Shown: positions 22,130-33,762, numbered from the stretch's first letter. The stretch is DNA of 64,000 bases from Sciurus carolinensis (GCF_902686445.1 NC_062232.1:33126454-33190453); one strand, 5' to 3'. The notes: generated by a model from the sequence alone, not told the origin. Made by a program: numbers and translations.

Positions 22130-23660
22130 CTGAACTCATGAGGTATAAAGACCAACGCACGACGGGCGCCGGGGCGCCGTCACCTGCCTGGGTTAACAGC
22201 CGCCGCGGGGGCAGGGAGGCAGGCGGAGCGCGGCCCCGGGTGCCTGGCCCGGTGTCGCTCGCTGCAGCCGCGGAGCTGCCGCGGGCCAAGTGCCGGGGCG
22301 GGTTCGATCCTCCGCTCCCGGGTCTCGCGGGCGCGCGCGCGCACGCCCCGCACACGCACACGCGGGTGGCCGCAGACATCTTCCTGTGGCAGGCTTTCAA
22401 ACGAGCCGCGAAAGCCAGAAACTACACGGGTTACAAACTCCGGAGTCCCTGGCCGGGCCTGGGCCTCGTCCCCACCTTCGGAGCCAGGAGCCCACCAAAA
22501 GGCAAAGCGCACACGCCCAGGGCGCTGGGCGATCCGGGCCGCAGAGACTGTCCCCCGAGTCTGGTCTCCCTTCTAGCCCCAGGACCTGCCGTGGGGTCCA
22601 GGGCCAACCCAAGCTCGCAGGCTTTGGGGCCCTTCCAGGCCGGAGATGGGGTGGAAGGTCACGAAGGCCACCAGACACTCCAAGCTGGCCATCGCGGCCC
22701 CTCAACGCCACTCTCCAGGGAAGGGGGCAGCAGGGTCACCCGGGCGCAGCCGACAGCCTCAGGCCCCCCACCAAGGCGCACCCTAAAGAAGAGCAAGGTG
22801 CACGCCTGTCATCCCAGCGGCGCGGAGGCTGAAGCAGGAGGGTCGCGAGGTCAAACCAGCCTCAGCAACTGAGCGAGGCCCTGAACAACTCAGCGGGATT
22901 CTGTCTCTGAATAAAATATTAAAATGCTGGGGAGGTGGCTCAGGGGATAGGCACCCCTGGGTTGTTCAGTCCCCGATGCCCAGAAAGAAAAAAGAAAGAA
23001 AAAGAAAAGAAAAAAGAAGTGGCGACTGCTGGGCTGCTGCCTTAACGGGCCTGCGGCTAAGCAAGTGGCCCGCGCGCAGGAGGAAGGCCCCAGGCGGGAG
23101 CGCGGGGGACAGCTGTCCAGGCGGCGAAGGCCACGGCTGGCCTCGCCCTGCGCCGCGCCGGCTAGGCCCACGAGGTGCACGGCGCCTTCTCCGCCGAAAG
23201 CCAGCTCCGCGCCGCCGGCGGAGTGGGAGGGAGGAGGCTGGGCGAGCGCCCCGCCCTCGCCGCCCGCGGTCACAGGGGCAATTACACTCCTCGCTGCAGA
23301 CGGTTACCAGCTCGCCCGCGCATCCCGCTCCCGCTCCCCTCCCCTCCTCCGCCCAACTGCCAGCTCCATCTTAGCGAGGGCGCGGGGACCCTCGCTGCGC
23401 AGCCCCCGGGATCGCCCTGAAGCACATCCCACGAGCCCCACAGCCTTGGCAGCCACTTTTCCAGTCGCGAAAGGCGGCAGGACCCTCCACCGCGCGCTGC
23501 CAGACCCCAGCAGCCGCGCTGCGCCCTGCAACCCTGCCCCCAGCCAACGCAGCCAGCTTCGCGGCCCCAGCCCCAGGCGTGCTGTTTTCCGGGTCTCTCC
23601 CGCGACCCCCCCTGGCGTGCTTTCCTGTTCCCAACTGGACGCCTAGATCTCTTCCCTGAA
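22130..23660. promoter_or_regulatory. CpG island, possible promoter
   Basis: Dense CpG dinucleotides from 22155 to 22480 and again from 23045 to 23600, broken by one SINE. TATAAAG at 22144-22150 sits immediately before the first CpG-dense stretch, as in a focused promoter, but no coding exon is recognised downstream on either strand. Overlapping GC-rich open frames (up to 244 codons) on both strands are not evidence of protein coding. Confidence 0.6.
22797..23018 (+). mobile_element. B1-dID SINE inside the CpG island
   Basis: gtgcacgcctgtcatcccag; ID half tgctggggaggtggctcagg; tail of AAAG units. It divides the island into two dense parts. Confidence 0.84.
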
Positions 23661-23754
23661 ACCTTGACTCTGCCAGGCGGCTTCTGCTGCAAGTCAACAG
23701 TCCTCCTCCCTCCCCCTGTGGTTTATGCTACTCCGGAAGGTGTCTTAGAAACTG

Positions 23755-23955
23755 TGAAGGGAAACTCGGGCTTTGGATTAAGGGCTTCATCTTCAACTAG
23801 TTGCGTGATTTGTGGCAAGTTTCTTAACCTCAGTTTCTTTATCTGCAAAATGGGACAAACGATGCCCATAGAAGTGTGGCCGCTCGGTTTAAGGAGATAT
23901 ATGTACGAATCTGTGACATGCCTGGCACAGTGTCCTGATGCTTGGCAGCATGATT
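23755..23955 (+). repeat. MIR SINE
   Basis: Clear MIR core order: caagtttcttaacctcagtt, tttatctgcaaaatgggaca, then catgcctggcacagtgtcct. An ancient mammalian element next to the CpG-rich block. Confidence 0.85.
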
Positions 23956-24293
23956 ACCACGTGGCCTGAACTGTAGCGACAGGAAAGAGAGATGGCCTCC
24001 CCCCCAACCCGGCAACAGGAGTACACCCTGCAGAGTTCTGGGACCTATCTCACAAAACCAGGTGATCTCAAGCAACAGGACAGGCCCGAAGGGAGGACAG
24101 AGGACAGCCCACCCAGCCTCAGTCTTTGCAAATGAATAGGACTCTGTCTAGGCTTCCGGCCATTCCAACGCCAGGTCTGAAACTCCTCAGGTTTAAACCC
24201 GGTGTGATGTCAAAGTAAAGGCAGCGTCTCTTAAGGGGTGAGGACGTCTCGTCCCAGGAAGGAAAGGGAACAGGGTTAGAAAATGGCATTGCA

Positions 24294-24372
24294 GGGCTGG
24301 GAATGTAGCTCAGTGGTGGAGCCTTGCCTAGCATGCCCAAGGCCCTGGTTCCATCACCAGAACTGAAAGAAA
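24294..24372 (+). mobile_element. ID SINE
   Basis: agggctgggaatgtagctca, ggccctggttccatcaccag; tail of GAAA units. The only lineage SINE between 23.1 and 33.8 kb. Confidence 0.84.
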
Positions 24373-24529
24373 GAATCGTCTCTAGGAAGAGGGATCTGGG
24401 AGAGGGCACGTTCAGGGCTTCTGGTAGACCAGTGACAAAAAGCAGTCGGACTCAAAAGAAGCCTCCCCAGAAATTGGGCCACCGTGGGAGCTGTGCGAGA
24501 CAGACTTCCCATCTGGGAAGGGCTGCCTA

Positions 24530-24910
24530 TGGGTAATTGGGTTTGCTCGAGTTGCCTCTATAATTAATAAGTGATTTGACTTGGAGATTGGAAATAGTCA
24601 TTGAAAGGAAGCCGCGGGCGTAGGGGTATGAGGCCCGGGAGCCTCCCTCCGAAATGGAATGACCACGGAGGAGGACGGTTTAAAGAACACGACGAAAGTG
24701 ATAATATTGGCATCTAACCTTCTAGTGTTTGAGTAATTCGTTGCTTAGCTACTTTGGATAGGCCATTATTTTGCAAACTGGAAACATTTGCAAGCGGTGA
24801 TATTTTGCTCCTGCCTGACGCAGGGGCTGCAAACCTACCCCGGCTCTGCTGAACTCTTCGAAATATATATGCATAAATTGTTCCTAATGAGACCATCTGT
24901 TTTTTATGGC
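24530..24910. promoter_or_regulatory. AT-rich candidate conserved non-coding element
   Basis: A low-GC island within GC-rich DNA with homeodomain-like cores (ataattaataagtgatttga near 24561, tttgagtaattcg near 24728, atatatatgcataaattg near 24864). No repeat or ORF explains it. Function is inferred. Confidence 0.4.
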
Positions 24911-25659
24911 CCCTCTGGAAGCAGGAGGAACCCGAAGACTGCTCTGTCTTGCAGAAATCTGTGGCCAGGCAGGCCTGGGAAATAAATAGGGGAGATGAGA
25001 ACAGTGTGCGTGATTCAACAACACGCAGGCAGCGGCCCGCGGTCCAGAGGTGTGCTTGGCTTCCCAGAGGTGCCGGTCATTTGGGGTGACTCCAGTCGGT
25101 GGGCCTCCTAAAAGGCCCAAGGGCTGTGCTGGGGCTTCAAAGCACACAGGAACCTCGGTATTTCCATATCTGGAACATCGCCAGAGCCACGCAAAGCCAT
25201 GAGCTTGCCTCTTGCCCCAGGGGCCCTGGACCTGTCCCCAGCTGTGGGTGGCCTCAGGCATCGCCCACTGGCCAGAGCCTCCCCTACGAAGGTGAAAGGA
25301 GCCGGCCTGAGCCTCAGAAGCTGACAACGGGCCTCACTCCACTCCACGCCCGGATCCGAGCCCAGCGCTCACCCGGGCCTGGTCCCAAAGGCTGAGCTTT
25401 CAATGCCTCGCGCGTCTGGCAGGCCCAGTGGCCCGGCCTGAGCCCGCACCCAGGGTGGCAGGGCAAACACTTTTTACATTACCGGGTGGCTGTTAATTGG
25501 GGCAGTGCAAAAGACGCCGCGCCTACCCCTCTGCGGCGGGGGAGGGGGCGTCAGGAGTGGCCAGTGGGGTCTGCTTAATAATAGAGGGGCTGCCCTGGGG
25601 AGCCTCGGGTATCGGTAACCCCCATGATTAATTCATAACTCTCCACTGCGCCTGGCACC

Positions 25660-26660
25660 GTCTCGGGTCTTTAATCGGTTCTGAATGTCAGCGAGGCTTC
25701 CCCGACAGCCTGAGCGCTGCCTTTTGAATGTGTTGAAAGTCGCTGCGCGCACACCAGGAGACAAAGTTGCCATCTGCTCCGGGGACCACGGCAACTGGGC
25801 GCTGGGAGGGGCCTTCCTCCCGCTGCTCCTGCTGCCCAGAGCGGCCTCCTCTTCTCGGCCTGCCCCAAAGCCGACACTGTCCCCCGCAACGCCTCCCGCC
25901 CCGACCCGGGGGCATGCACGGTAGAAACTCCAGCTTGCTGCGAAGCGGAGCTCCGTGCCGGGGCGCACAGGGAGCTTCGCGGTCACCCAGACCGAGGCCT
26001 ATGCTAATGAGATTATAAGCTCGGGTTGTTTGTGTGCGCGGACGCGGGGGGGGGCGCAGATAGAGTGCGGAGACGGGAATGACTTAGAGGGGGGAGGGGG
26101 AAGCCCCGGGAGAACAAAGCTCCTGGCCGTCGGCCTCCAAAGAGTCGCAGGAGTGACCGCCGCTGCCAGTACGCAGGAGGAAGCGGGGGTGACGGGCCGG
26201 GGGTGGGGGGAGGCCAGGCCTTTGAGAGAAAGCCGAAGGGGCACGGGGGTGGGGAAAGCCTCAACCCGGAGCTAAGCATTTGGCCTTCGGGCTGTTTTTT
26301 TTAAGGAACTGGATCTCGGGAAGGTGGGGCGGGGGGCACCGCACCCCGGAATGGTAGACAGACTCCACTCGGCTTTCCCGGAGGAGCCCTGTCCTTTTTC
26401 CCCTCCCCCGCCCCAGCCTGCAGAATTGTGCGCTGAGCGACCTCTCGGCTCCCGATCGGGAGGAGGACAGAGTGGCAGGGGGCGGCCGGGGGTCTCCCTG
26501 CCTCCGGCCTGCGCTTCCGCACCCCGGGGCTGGGTGCGTCGCCTCTCTCGGCAGCGCCTTGCCACCAGACTGTAATTCCACACTCCCGCGAGCGCTGGGG
26601 CTGCGGAACGGTTTGAGAGTTGGAACCGCAGCCGATGAGCACGCGGGGAGGTGAGATCGG
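25660..26660. promoter_or_regulatory. CpG-rich regulatory-type region
   Basis: High CpG density with an octamer-like ATGCTAAT at 26001-26008 and a four-run G tract at 26185-26210. Open frames on both strands (up to 163 codons) lack domains. No gene start can be assigned. Confidence 0.5.
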
Positions 26661-26662
26661 GT

Positions 26663-28839
26663 AGGAAATAGCCAAAACTTTTGAGTTTTGTGCTGGCCCA
26701 CCCCCCACACACACCCACACACACATAATTTACCCTCCCTCTTCCCGCCGCCACCTCCCCCACCCTCTCGATTCTTCAGGGTTTGCAGCCAGTGCTGTCA
26801 TATGGTTTTGTTTCTGAGCTGCTGCTTTTTTTCAGACACGAAAATTGGACACGTGGAGAATTAGCCCGGCTGGAGAAGCGCTGGATGCAGACTCGAACAA
26901 TGGTTTCCAGCACCGAGGCTGGCGGGGCACCTTCCCCACCCAATCCCCGAAGGGCAGCAGCCTCTGTGGACTGTGGCCGCACCCCTTGACTTGCCCCCTC
27001 CCCGAGCCCTTTCCCCAGAAGCAAACCCCCTTAGAGCTGTCGCTCTAAGGTCACTGTGCCTTGAGTCTCCTGAGACTTCCAAGTAGAGCTTGCAGTTTTT
27101 CCAGGGGAAGGGCCTGTCTCGAAGATGCCACCCCAAGCCCCAGGCACTGTCCTTCAGTAATTCCGCCCTTCTTAGGCTGTACTTCCTCAAGCTGCGTGGG
27201 GCCTCCCCCGTCCCCCATCCCATGAGGGTCTCCAGGTGGCAGCTCCTCTTCTGAGTAGCTTCCTCTAGCCAGTCTTCTCACACCGCAGCCCCTACCTCCC
27301 CCCAGCGCGGTAGTTCCCCCAGGCCGCTTCTCTAGCTCAGAACGGCCTGCGCGTCTTGCTGGGGCACACACGCACACCGCCACCGAAGCTCCCTCGCCTC
27401 CCGGAGCTGGTTTCCTTTTCCAGGCTCCCTTCGAGCTGCTGGGGCTGTGGCAACGCCTGCGGCTCCCTGTGCAGCTCTGGGTCTCCCTGCAGCGCTGCGG
27501 GCTGTGAATCTGCCTTCCCTTCCCTTCCCTTCCTGCAAAGGTCAAGCTGCCTCCTCTCCAATGGCCACACTTCAGTTCCGGCCTGCAGAGCTCACACGCT
27601 GCAGCCTGAATAAGGGAATGGAGTGAGCTTGCATGTGAGGGGGAAGTCACCCCCAAGCCCCGGGCGGGGACCAAGGGGTGTGGGGTTCAGGGAGGGAAAC
27701 ACTGCAAACCCCAGACAGTTCAGGATTGGCTGCCAGAGACTCAAGAGGAGACAAAACCAGGAAACGCTGCTGGAGCTGAAACCTTTCTCCCTCATGGGCT
27801 ATCCTAGGGGCAGGCCAGGAGCTAGGCCTCGGATCTCGGTGGCATTGTGTCCGGGCCAGTTCCTAGAGCACTTGCAACTTGGGGAAGGCCGCAGTTCATT
27901 TCAAGCAGGGATCAGAAGCAAACTAACAACTCAGGCGTGGAATTCATCAGCCACTTGATATCAAGTCAACTGCAGCCCCATCAAAGAGGGACCCCCAGAG
28001 AGATCTTTGTGCCACCCCAGCCCCAGAGACTACTGGGCAGAACGATGTGGAGAAAATTGAGAGGAAACGCCATTAAACTTGCTTCCTCTATAGAGCCACT
28101 ACCCCCAGTCTTCTCTGAACTGTCCCTAAAAAGTCAGGAGAGAGAACTCATTAACTTTTGTTTGGTTTAACACTGCCAGCTTCAAGTCAACCGTCGGCCC
28201 CCGAAGGTTTTGTAAAATATTTAATCTAGCTGAGACAATTTCCTGCAGTCCCTAACCGGACCACCCCACTTACTGAGCTGCTGCCAAAAAGCAGAGGCCT
28301 TCCAGCAGCCTGCCTGGCTGCTGGTGACCTCCACAGAAGGAGCCACCCCAAGACCCTACGCAGAACCCAGAGAGGTCCAGACCTGGGGAACCCTGGAGGA
28401 GCCAACCAGTGGGGAAGCAGCCCGGGTAGTGGAAGTAAAGACCCTTTTCCCACTAAACTGATGGTTGTCCCTGTGACCTTCTGGGGCCCTCATCCTCTCT
28501 GAACTCTGTAACCTACTCTGGGATGGTGTCTCACCTCCCTCCAGGTGTGCAAGAGGAGGCTCTATGGGACGGTTGGCCAGCTGGGTGTCCCCGGCACCCT
28601 CCTGTTGGGTCCCATTCTCTGTTTTCGTCGACTTAATCTTACTAGAGAATCCGGCCAGCGGGCGTGGAATCCTTCGACTCCGCTGAGCCTCAACCCCTTC
28701 CAAACGTGAGGCTCACGGGGAGAACGCTCTGCCCAGTTTCCATTCCCGCCTCCAGAAGAACGAGCCGAAAACATGTGTACTGTAAATAAAGCCTGTCTAA
28801 ATACAGCACTCGGGTAAAGGCTGCCGAGAAAACACTCGG
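26663..28839. other. GC-rich linker between CpG islands, no gene seen
   Basis: SINE-free. The minus-strand 207-codon frame at 27051-27674 overlaps several opposing frames and has no domain. Confidence 0.45.
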
Positions 28840-31408
28840 CACCGCTCTGCTCCGAGTGAGTCAGCTTCCCAGCCCCGGCCCCCGGGGAACAATGGGGACC
28901 TTCTGTCGAGCCCCGACGACCCCCAGGCCCGTCTAGGTGGCGGGGGCGCCGGCACCCTGGGACCTTCGGCCCCGAGGTCTCGGTGGGGGCGGGGGGACGC
29001 TCCCGGCGGCAGAAGTGGGGGTCCAGCCCCAGGATCAGCGCCGCCCGGAGTCCCTCTGCCCGCAGCTGCAGCCGAGGGGCGGAGGGTTAAACAAACACCA
29101 GGCGGAGACGCGAGCCTGCGGGGCTGCGGCCGGCTCCGCGCGGGGAAGGGAGGGGACCGGGCGCAGGCCTCGGGGCCTCCCGACGGGAAGACGCCCCCTC
29201 CGCACCTCGGGCGCCCACTCTCGCCCACCCGATGGGACGCCTCTCCTCCGCGGCCTCTACGGGCTCAGCGGAAGGCGCGTAGCAACTGCCAGAGTCGCCT
29301 TCCTCCTTCGAGTGTCCCCATAGGCCCGTCCACGTGCACTCGCCCCCCACACCCACACACGTGAGCGTGCTGGCGACTCCAGGAAGCCTGGCCTCGGGCT
29401 GCCAGTGTGGGCACCCGTACTGAGTGAAGTGGCGCCTCTTTGGTAGAGGGCACAGCGGTGGGGCTTGTGGTGGCCTCCGGCGCTACGTCTTCTGTCGCGA
29501 CCTCTGAGTTTCCTTGGGAAACTGCACACCCCGGCGAGTGGGGCCACGTGGAGACCCGAGGTTCTGGGCCGACTGGTGACACGGCCTCTGCTCTGGCGTG
29601 GGCCGGCGGTTTCCCCGCGCCCGATGACCTTGAGGGTCAGGGATCCACCCGACAGGCCCGCGGTTTCCGGAGCCGCGCAGCCAGCCCTTCCTCTCGGCCT
29701 CTCCCGCTGAGGCCTCCCCCAGCCGCCGAGCCTCGTCGCGCTCGCCCAGCTGGCTCCCCGCCCGGAAAGGGGGCGCAGGGGCGAAAGCACCGAGGGCCTC
29801 ACCCACGCCCTGAGCACACGCGCCCTGCCGAGAGCCGGGGCCGGCGCCCGAGCACCCGAAACTGCCGAATGGTCGCAGGGCAGGTTGGGGGTGAGGCTCT
29901 GGGAAGCGGGCTTGAGCAGAAGAGGAGGAAAACAAGTGAAACGGGAGGGGCGGGCTGGGGTGACGGCTCATAAATCACCCGCCCCACCCTCGGGCCTCCG
30001 CGCACAGGCGCCCGAGCCCCGCGGGGGAGACGAGGGTCACTCGGCCACTCCTGGCCGACCTCTGAGCTCTCCCGAAGCCGCCGCCCCACCCTGGACTCAG
30101 GCCGCGCTAGGACCAGCTCCCGGCCCAGATCGTAAACCGCCCGCCGGATTCGGCGGGAAGCCGCCCTTGGACGCAGCGCGCATCCGCCCAAGGGGAAGTT
30201 TATTTATAGCTTGTAAACGTAAAGGAAACCAGACCGCGCTAGCTCGCCGAGCCCGGGCTCCGGCGCTCCCCACCTGCCCACCAGGAGGGCGCAGCGGGGG
30301 CAGGGGCCGGCCCGGCTCTCCTCCCCACGTCGCTCTGCACCCAGGGGAGAACAGGGTGCCCAGATGTTGGCAAGCCTTCATTTCCTCCCGATGTGCCCGT
30401 GCGGTGCCGTGAACGCCAGAGAGGGCGGAGGCCAGGGCTCGGGCACCGCGTGGTGAAGGTGGGGGCGACCGAGTTGGCCCACTTGGCACGCAGCCGCGGG
30501 CAGGCCAGGCAGCGTGGCGCGGGATTCCGCGCATCCCGCTCCAGGCCGGGGAAGTCCTGGAGTGCCAGAGAGCTGGGGAGGGGGCGCTCCGGGAGCCTCT
30601 CGTTGGGAAGCGGGATGCTCTCCCCGTTTCTCCTGCGCACGTGTCCTCCGCAGAGCAGGCAAGGGCTGCGTGCCTAGAGCTGTGATCCGCGGGTGACAGC
30701 GGCTGAGATCGCGCCCTCTCCACTCCCCACCCCCGCCGTCGCCGCCTCTCCCAGGGAGCTCCAGGCTCCGGGGCGCGCTCGGGGCAGGCCCGAGGAGCCA
30801 GAGGCACGGAAAAGTGCCAGGGAGGAGATCAGGAAGAGAAGACATTCAAAAAGCCCAGCCGCCGAGCTGAAAAAGACGCCGGCAGCCCCCCCTCCTCCGG
30901 CCACCCTCGGCACGGGCGGCCCCTCCCAGTCCCAGCGGAGCGCACCCACCCCCTGCCTGGGTCGGGGCGAATTCCTCTGTGTGGCTGTGTGCGCGCGCGC
31001 GCGCCCGAGCCCGACCGCCGGGAGGGCAGTTGCGAAACGGGCTGTTGGCTGCAGCGCGGCATAATGGAGGTGGCTGGAACAATGCGCGCTTTGTGCGCGC
31101 GGGGAGTTGTTTTCCACCCGCCTCGCCCCCCTCGCTGGGGCCGTATGGCACTTTAATCCCCGCCACGGCTCGGCACAAATGCACTTGTGTCCTGCGGGTC
31201 ACCGGGGGCCGCGCGACCGGAGCCGCCCCGAGCCCTCCCCCGCGGACCCCACCGCCGTCCGCTCCATCTTCCTTCCTGCGCACCCCCCGCCACCACCTCG
31301 ATTCCCGGCGTGGGCCGGTGAGCCGGCTTGGAAGCTTCCGGACCCGCCGGCCACTTTTATTTTCCGTGAAGACAGCCCCTCCCCCCCTCCGCGCGCGCGC
31401 GCGCGCGT

Positions 31409-31449
<41 letters not shown>

Positions 31450-31900
31450 CGGACCGCAGGCCCCACACTCGCCACCCTCCCTCGCCTCGCCTCGGTCCGC
31501 CCGCCCCCGCCCCGCGCTCTGGACTCCTGCGAACAATAGTAAATGTCAACAGATTCCGCGCGGCGAGTGTCTGACTCGGCCGAGATAAGGGTGCGCGGTT
31601 GGCCCTGCGCTCCGCGACGCCGCGGGGGGAGCCCACCCTGACCCCAGCTGGAAAGAACCGGCTGTGATGAAACCCAGGCCCGGGAGTGGAGGGCAGGAGG
31701 GGAGAGCACCAGCCCCAGCCCGGGGGGAGCCTCGTCGGGCCACCAGGCCTTGCCCCGCCCCCACCCCGCTGAACCCAGCGCTAATGGGGGGCCGATGGGC
31801 ACCGGGAAAGCGACCGGGTAGACGTGGCGCTTGGGCCTGCTTTCAGCTCACGTCTCCTCCGATCCCCAGCGGAGGCCGGAAAAACGCTGATCCGGGTGAA
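28840..31900. promoter_or_regulatory. Large CpG island (about 3 kb)
   Basis: The most CpG-dense stretch of the window, essentially free of interspersed repeats. It contains alternating GC/CA tracts, a paired SOX-type palindrome and many GC boxes. Its size is typical of developmental promoters or Polycomb-marked islands, but no coding exon is recognisable on either strand, so a non-coding RNA promoter or enhancer is an equal possibility. Confidence 0.6.
31391..31446. repeat. (GC)n-(CA)n alternating tract
   Basis: About 17 bp of alternating GC leads into about 36 bp of alternating AC. Open frames crossing it encode His-Thr repeats, an artefact of the dinucleotide repeat. Confidence 0.95.
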
Positions 31901-32095
31901 GACGCGAGCAGTTTTCGACCTACTGGGAGCCAGCACCTGAAAGACGCCAAGGACTCGAGTGCTGGTCTCCGGAAACGCACCAAAATACTGTTGGAAGCGC
32001 TCACACACTCGCGGGTCCTTCTCGGTTGTCCGCAACCCACCACCCAACCGAATTCGAATTCGCAAATTGATTCCCACGCGTTCGTATTAATGGGT

Positions 32096-32420
32096 TGTTC
32101 CTCTTAAATTGTTGCCAACTTTGCTAATGGATTATTATTTAAATGATTTCTTTTTCATAAAGTACGTGTTGTTTTATAGATGCGTATTTACTTAAAGAAA
32201 TCAACTGCATCTATTAACATATTAAAGAGCGAATAAAGCATCAGGGCCGGTGTAATGTACTGTTCAGCCTTACTTTGGGTGCTGCGAAGATAGGAGAATC
32301 TTATTTGTTTAATAATAAGTCACTCATGAATATGCAAATGACATCGGTGCAGTACCTCACTTCTGTCACTATTAATGAGTTGCAAATTAATGTGACAACA
32401 AAAGGAAAATCTATTTAGTG
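32096..32420. promoter_or_regulatory. AT-rich candidate enhancer / conserved non-coding element
   Basis: Sharply AT-rich block at the right edge of the large CpG island. It holds an exact octamer ATGCAAAT (32332-32339) and ATTAAT homeodomain cores at 32371-32376 and 32386-32391. It is repeat-free. The regulatory role is inferred from motif clustering only. Confidence 0.45.
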
Positions 32421-32689
32421 GAGGAACTCCGGTTCCTACCTGGGGAGATCACAAGCAGACCTGAAACTTGGGTCTCAGGGAAGGAGAGGACGCGGCTGGA
32501 CACCTCTTCATCCCGCCTCTTCCTGGATGAAGTCCCTCTTCTGGGGACTCAGGGGCCTGCTTTGTCAGGAGCCCCTTAAAATTCCTGCTCCAGGCCAGAG
32601 GAAGAAAGGCATCTCCAGGGTAATTAGGGCCAAGTGTGATTAATGGAAATCAGCCCACAGTTTGAAGTAAAGCAATTGGCGAAGCACAT

Positions 32690-32858
32690 TTTTGGGGGGT
32701 CTCCTCCCTCCCCTGGTTTAAAGATTCCCCAAAGCCTTTTTGGCCTCTGTTGCTTTGGACAAGGTTTAGGACTGTAAATGGCAAGTTAGGCCTCACAGGC
32801 CTGATCACAGGAATTAAGACAGCACCCTACGCACTTGCGTTTTACGAGGTGACTTTGC
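32690..32858 (+). repeat. Copy 1 of a diverged local duplication
   Basis: Shares ttttgg, gggtctcctc, taaagattcccc, tgctttggaca, ggtttagg, taggcctcac and ctgatcac in the same order and spacing with 33543-33706. Confidence 0.8.
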
Positions 32859-33254
32859 TGATGGGAGATTTAAGAGCAGATCAGCTCATTCTCCTGCCAA
32901 CCTACTTCCCAGAGATTACAGACCGAAGTCTGCTTGTCTTCCATTTGAGCTTTCACTCTTTGCTGGCCTACGCAGCTGAGCCTGTTTTTGAGTTCATTGG
33001 TGGATGCTGAAGAGAGTGTCTTTAATTCAGTTAAGTTTGGAAACATCACTGAGAAAAAAATTAACTAAGCTGCCCAGGGCCACGGACTCATAATTGAGGT
33101 GTCTGGGTAGTATTTCCAGAGCTGTTTGACCAGGGAACTTCAGGGAGCATGCAAATCTTCTCTATCTCATGGTTAATGGTTACATGGCTTTATACATATG
33201 TAAAAGTTCGTCAGGCCTCGCTCTGCCCCAGCTCAGTCATACCTTGTTTGGGTG

Positions 33255-33762
33255 ACCTATAACTGCATACAGCTACCCCAAAGCTTACTGGAATAAAACA
33301 ACAATCATCATTTATTTTTGCCAAGAAGCTGCAATCTGCAGCAGTCAGGGCCAGGGGAGGACAACTCACCTCCGTTCCGTGCTCTGTCACATGCAGGGCT
33401 GGCAAGTCAGCCCTGGCTGTGTTTCTCCTCCACGTGGGCCTCTCCACAGGGTGGCTTGGGCTTCCTCATAGCATGATGGCTGGAAGCCAAGAGAGAGGAA
33501 ACAGAAGCTGCCAGTTACTTAAGGCCTAAGTCTGGAAGCAGATTTTGGTGGGTCTCCTCTTCCCAGCTTAAAGATTCCCCCAAACCTTTCAGCCTCTTGC
33601 TTTGGACAGGGTTTAGGTCTATAAATACCAAGGTAGGCCTCACGGATCTGATCACCTGTATGAAGATAGTACTCTCTGTACCTTAGGACAGTGTCACTTT
33701 GCCATGATCTACTGGTCAAGCAGTCACAGAGGCCAGACCTCTCCTTCCCACTTCTCAAATGG
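33255..33762 (-). mobile_element. MLT1-like LTR interrupted by a local duplicate
   Basis: LTR landmarks ggtgacctataactgcatac, ccacgtgggcctctccacag, cttcctcatagcatgatggc and, after the interruption, ctactggtcaagcagtcaca. The interrupting segment is 33543 to about 33695. Confidence 0.7.
33543..33706 (+). repeat. Copy 2 of a diverged local duplication
   Basis: Direct-orientation relative of 32690-32858, sitting inside an MLT1 LTR where that family has no such sequence. Confidence 0.8.

Noticed and set aside
22138..22872. 244-codon plus-strand open frame in the first CpG island
   Set aside because: It runs into a B1-dID SINE at its end, has no recognisable domain and competes with opposing frames; the length is explained by high GC content.
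30846..31802. 318-codon minus-strand open frame across the large CpG island
   Set aside because: It reads through a (CG)n-(CA)n microsatellite, is rich in Gly/Arg/Ala/Pro as any GC-rich frame would be, overlaps equally long plus-strand frames and has no domain.
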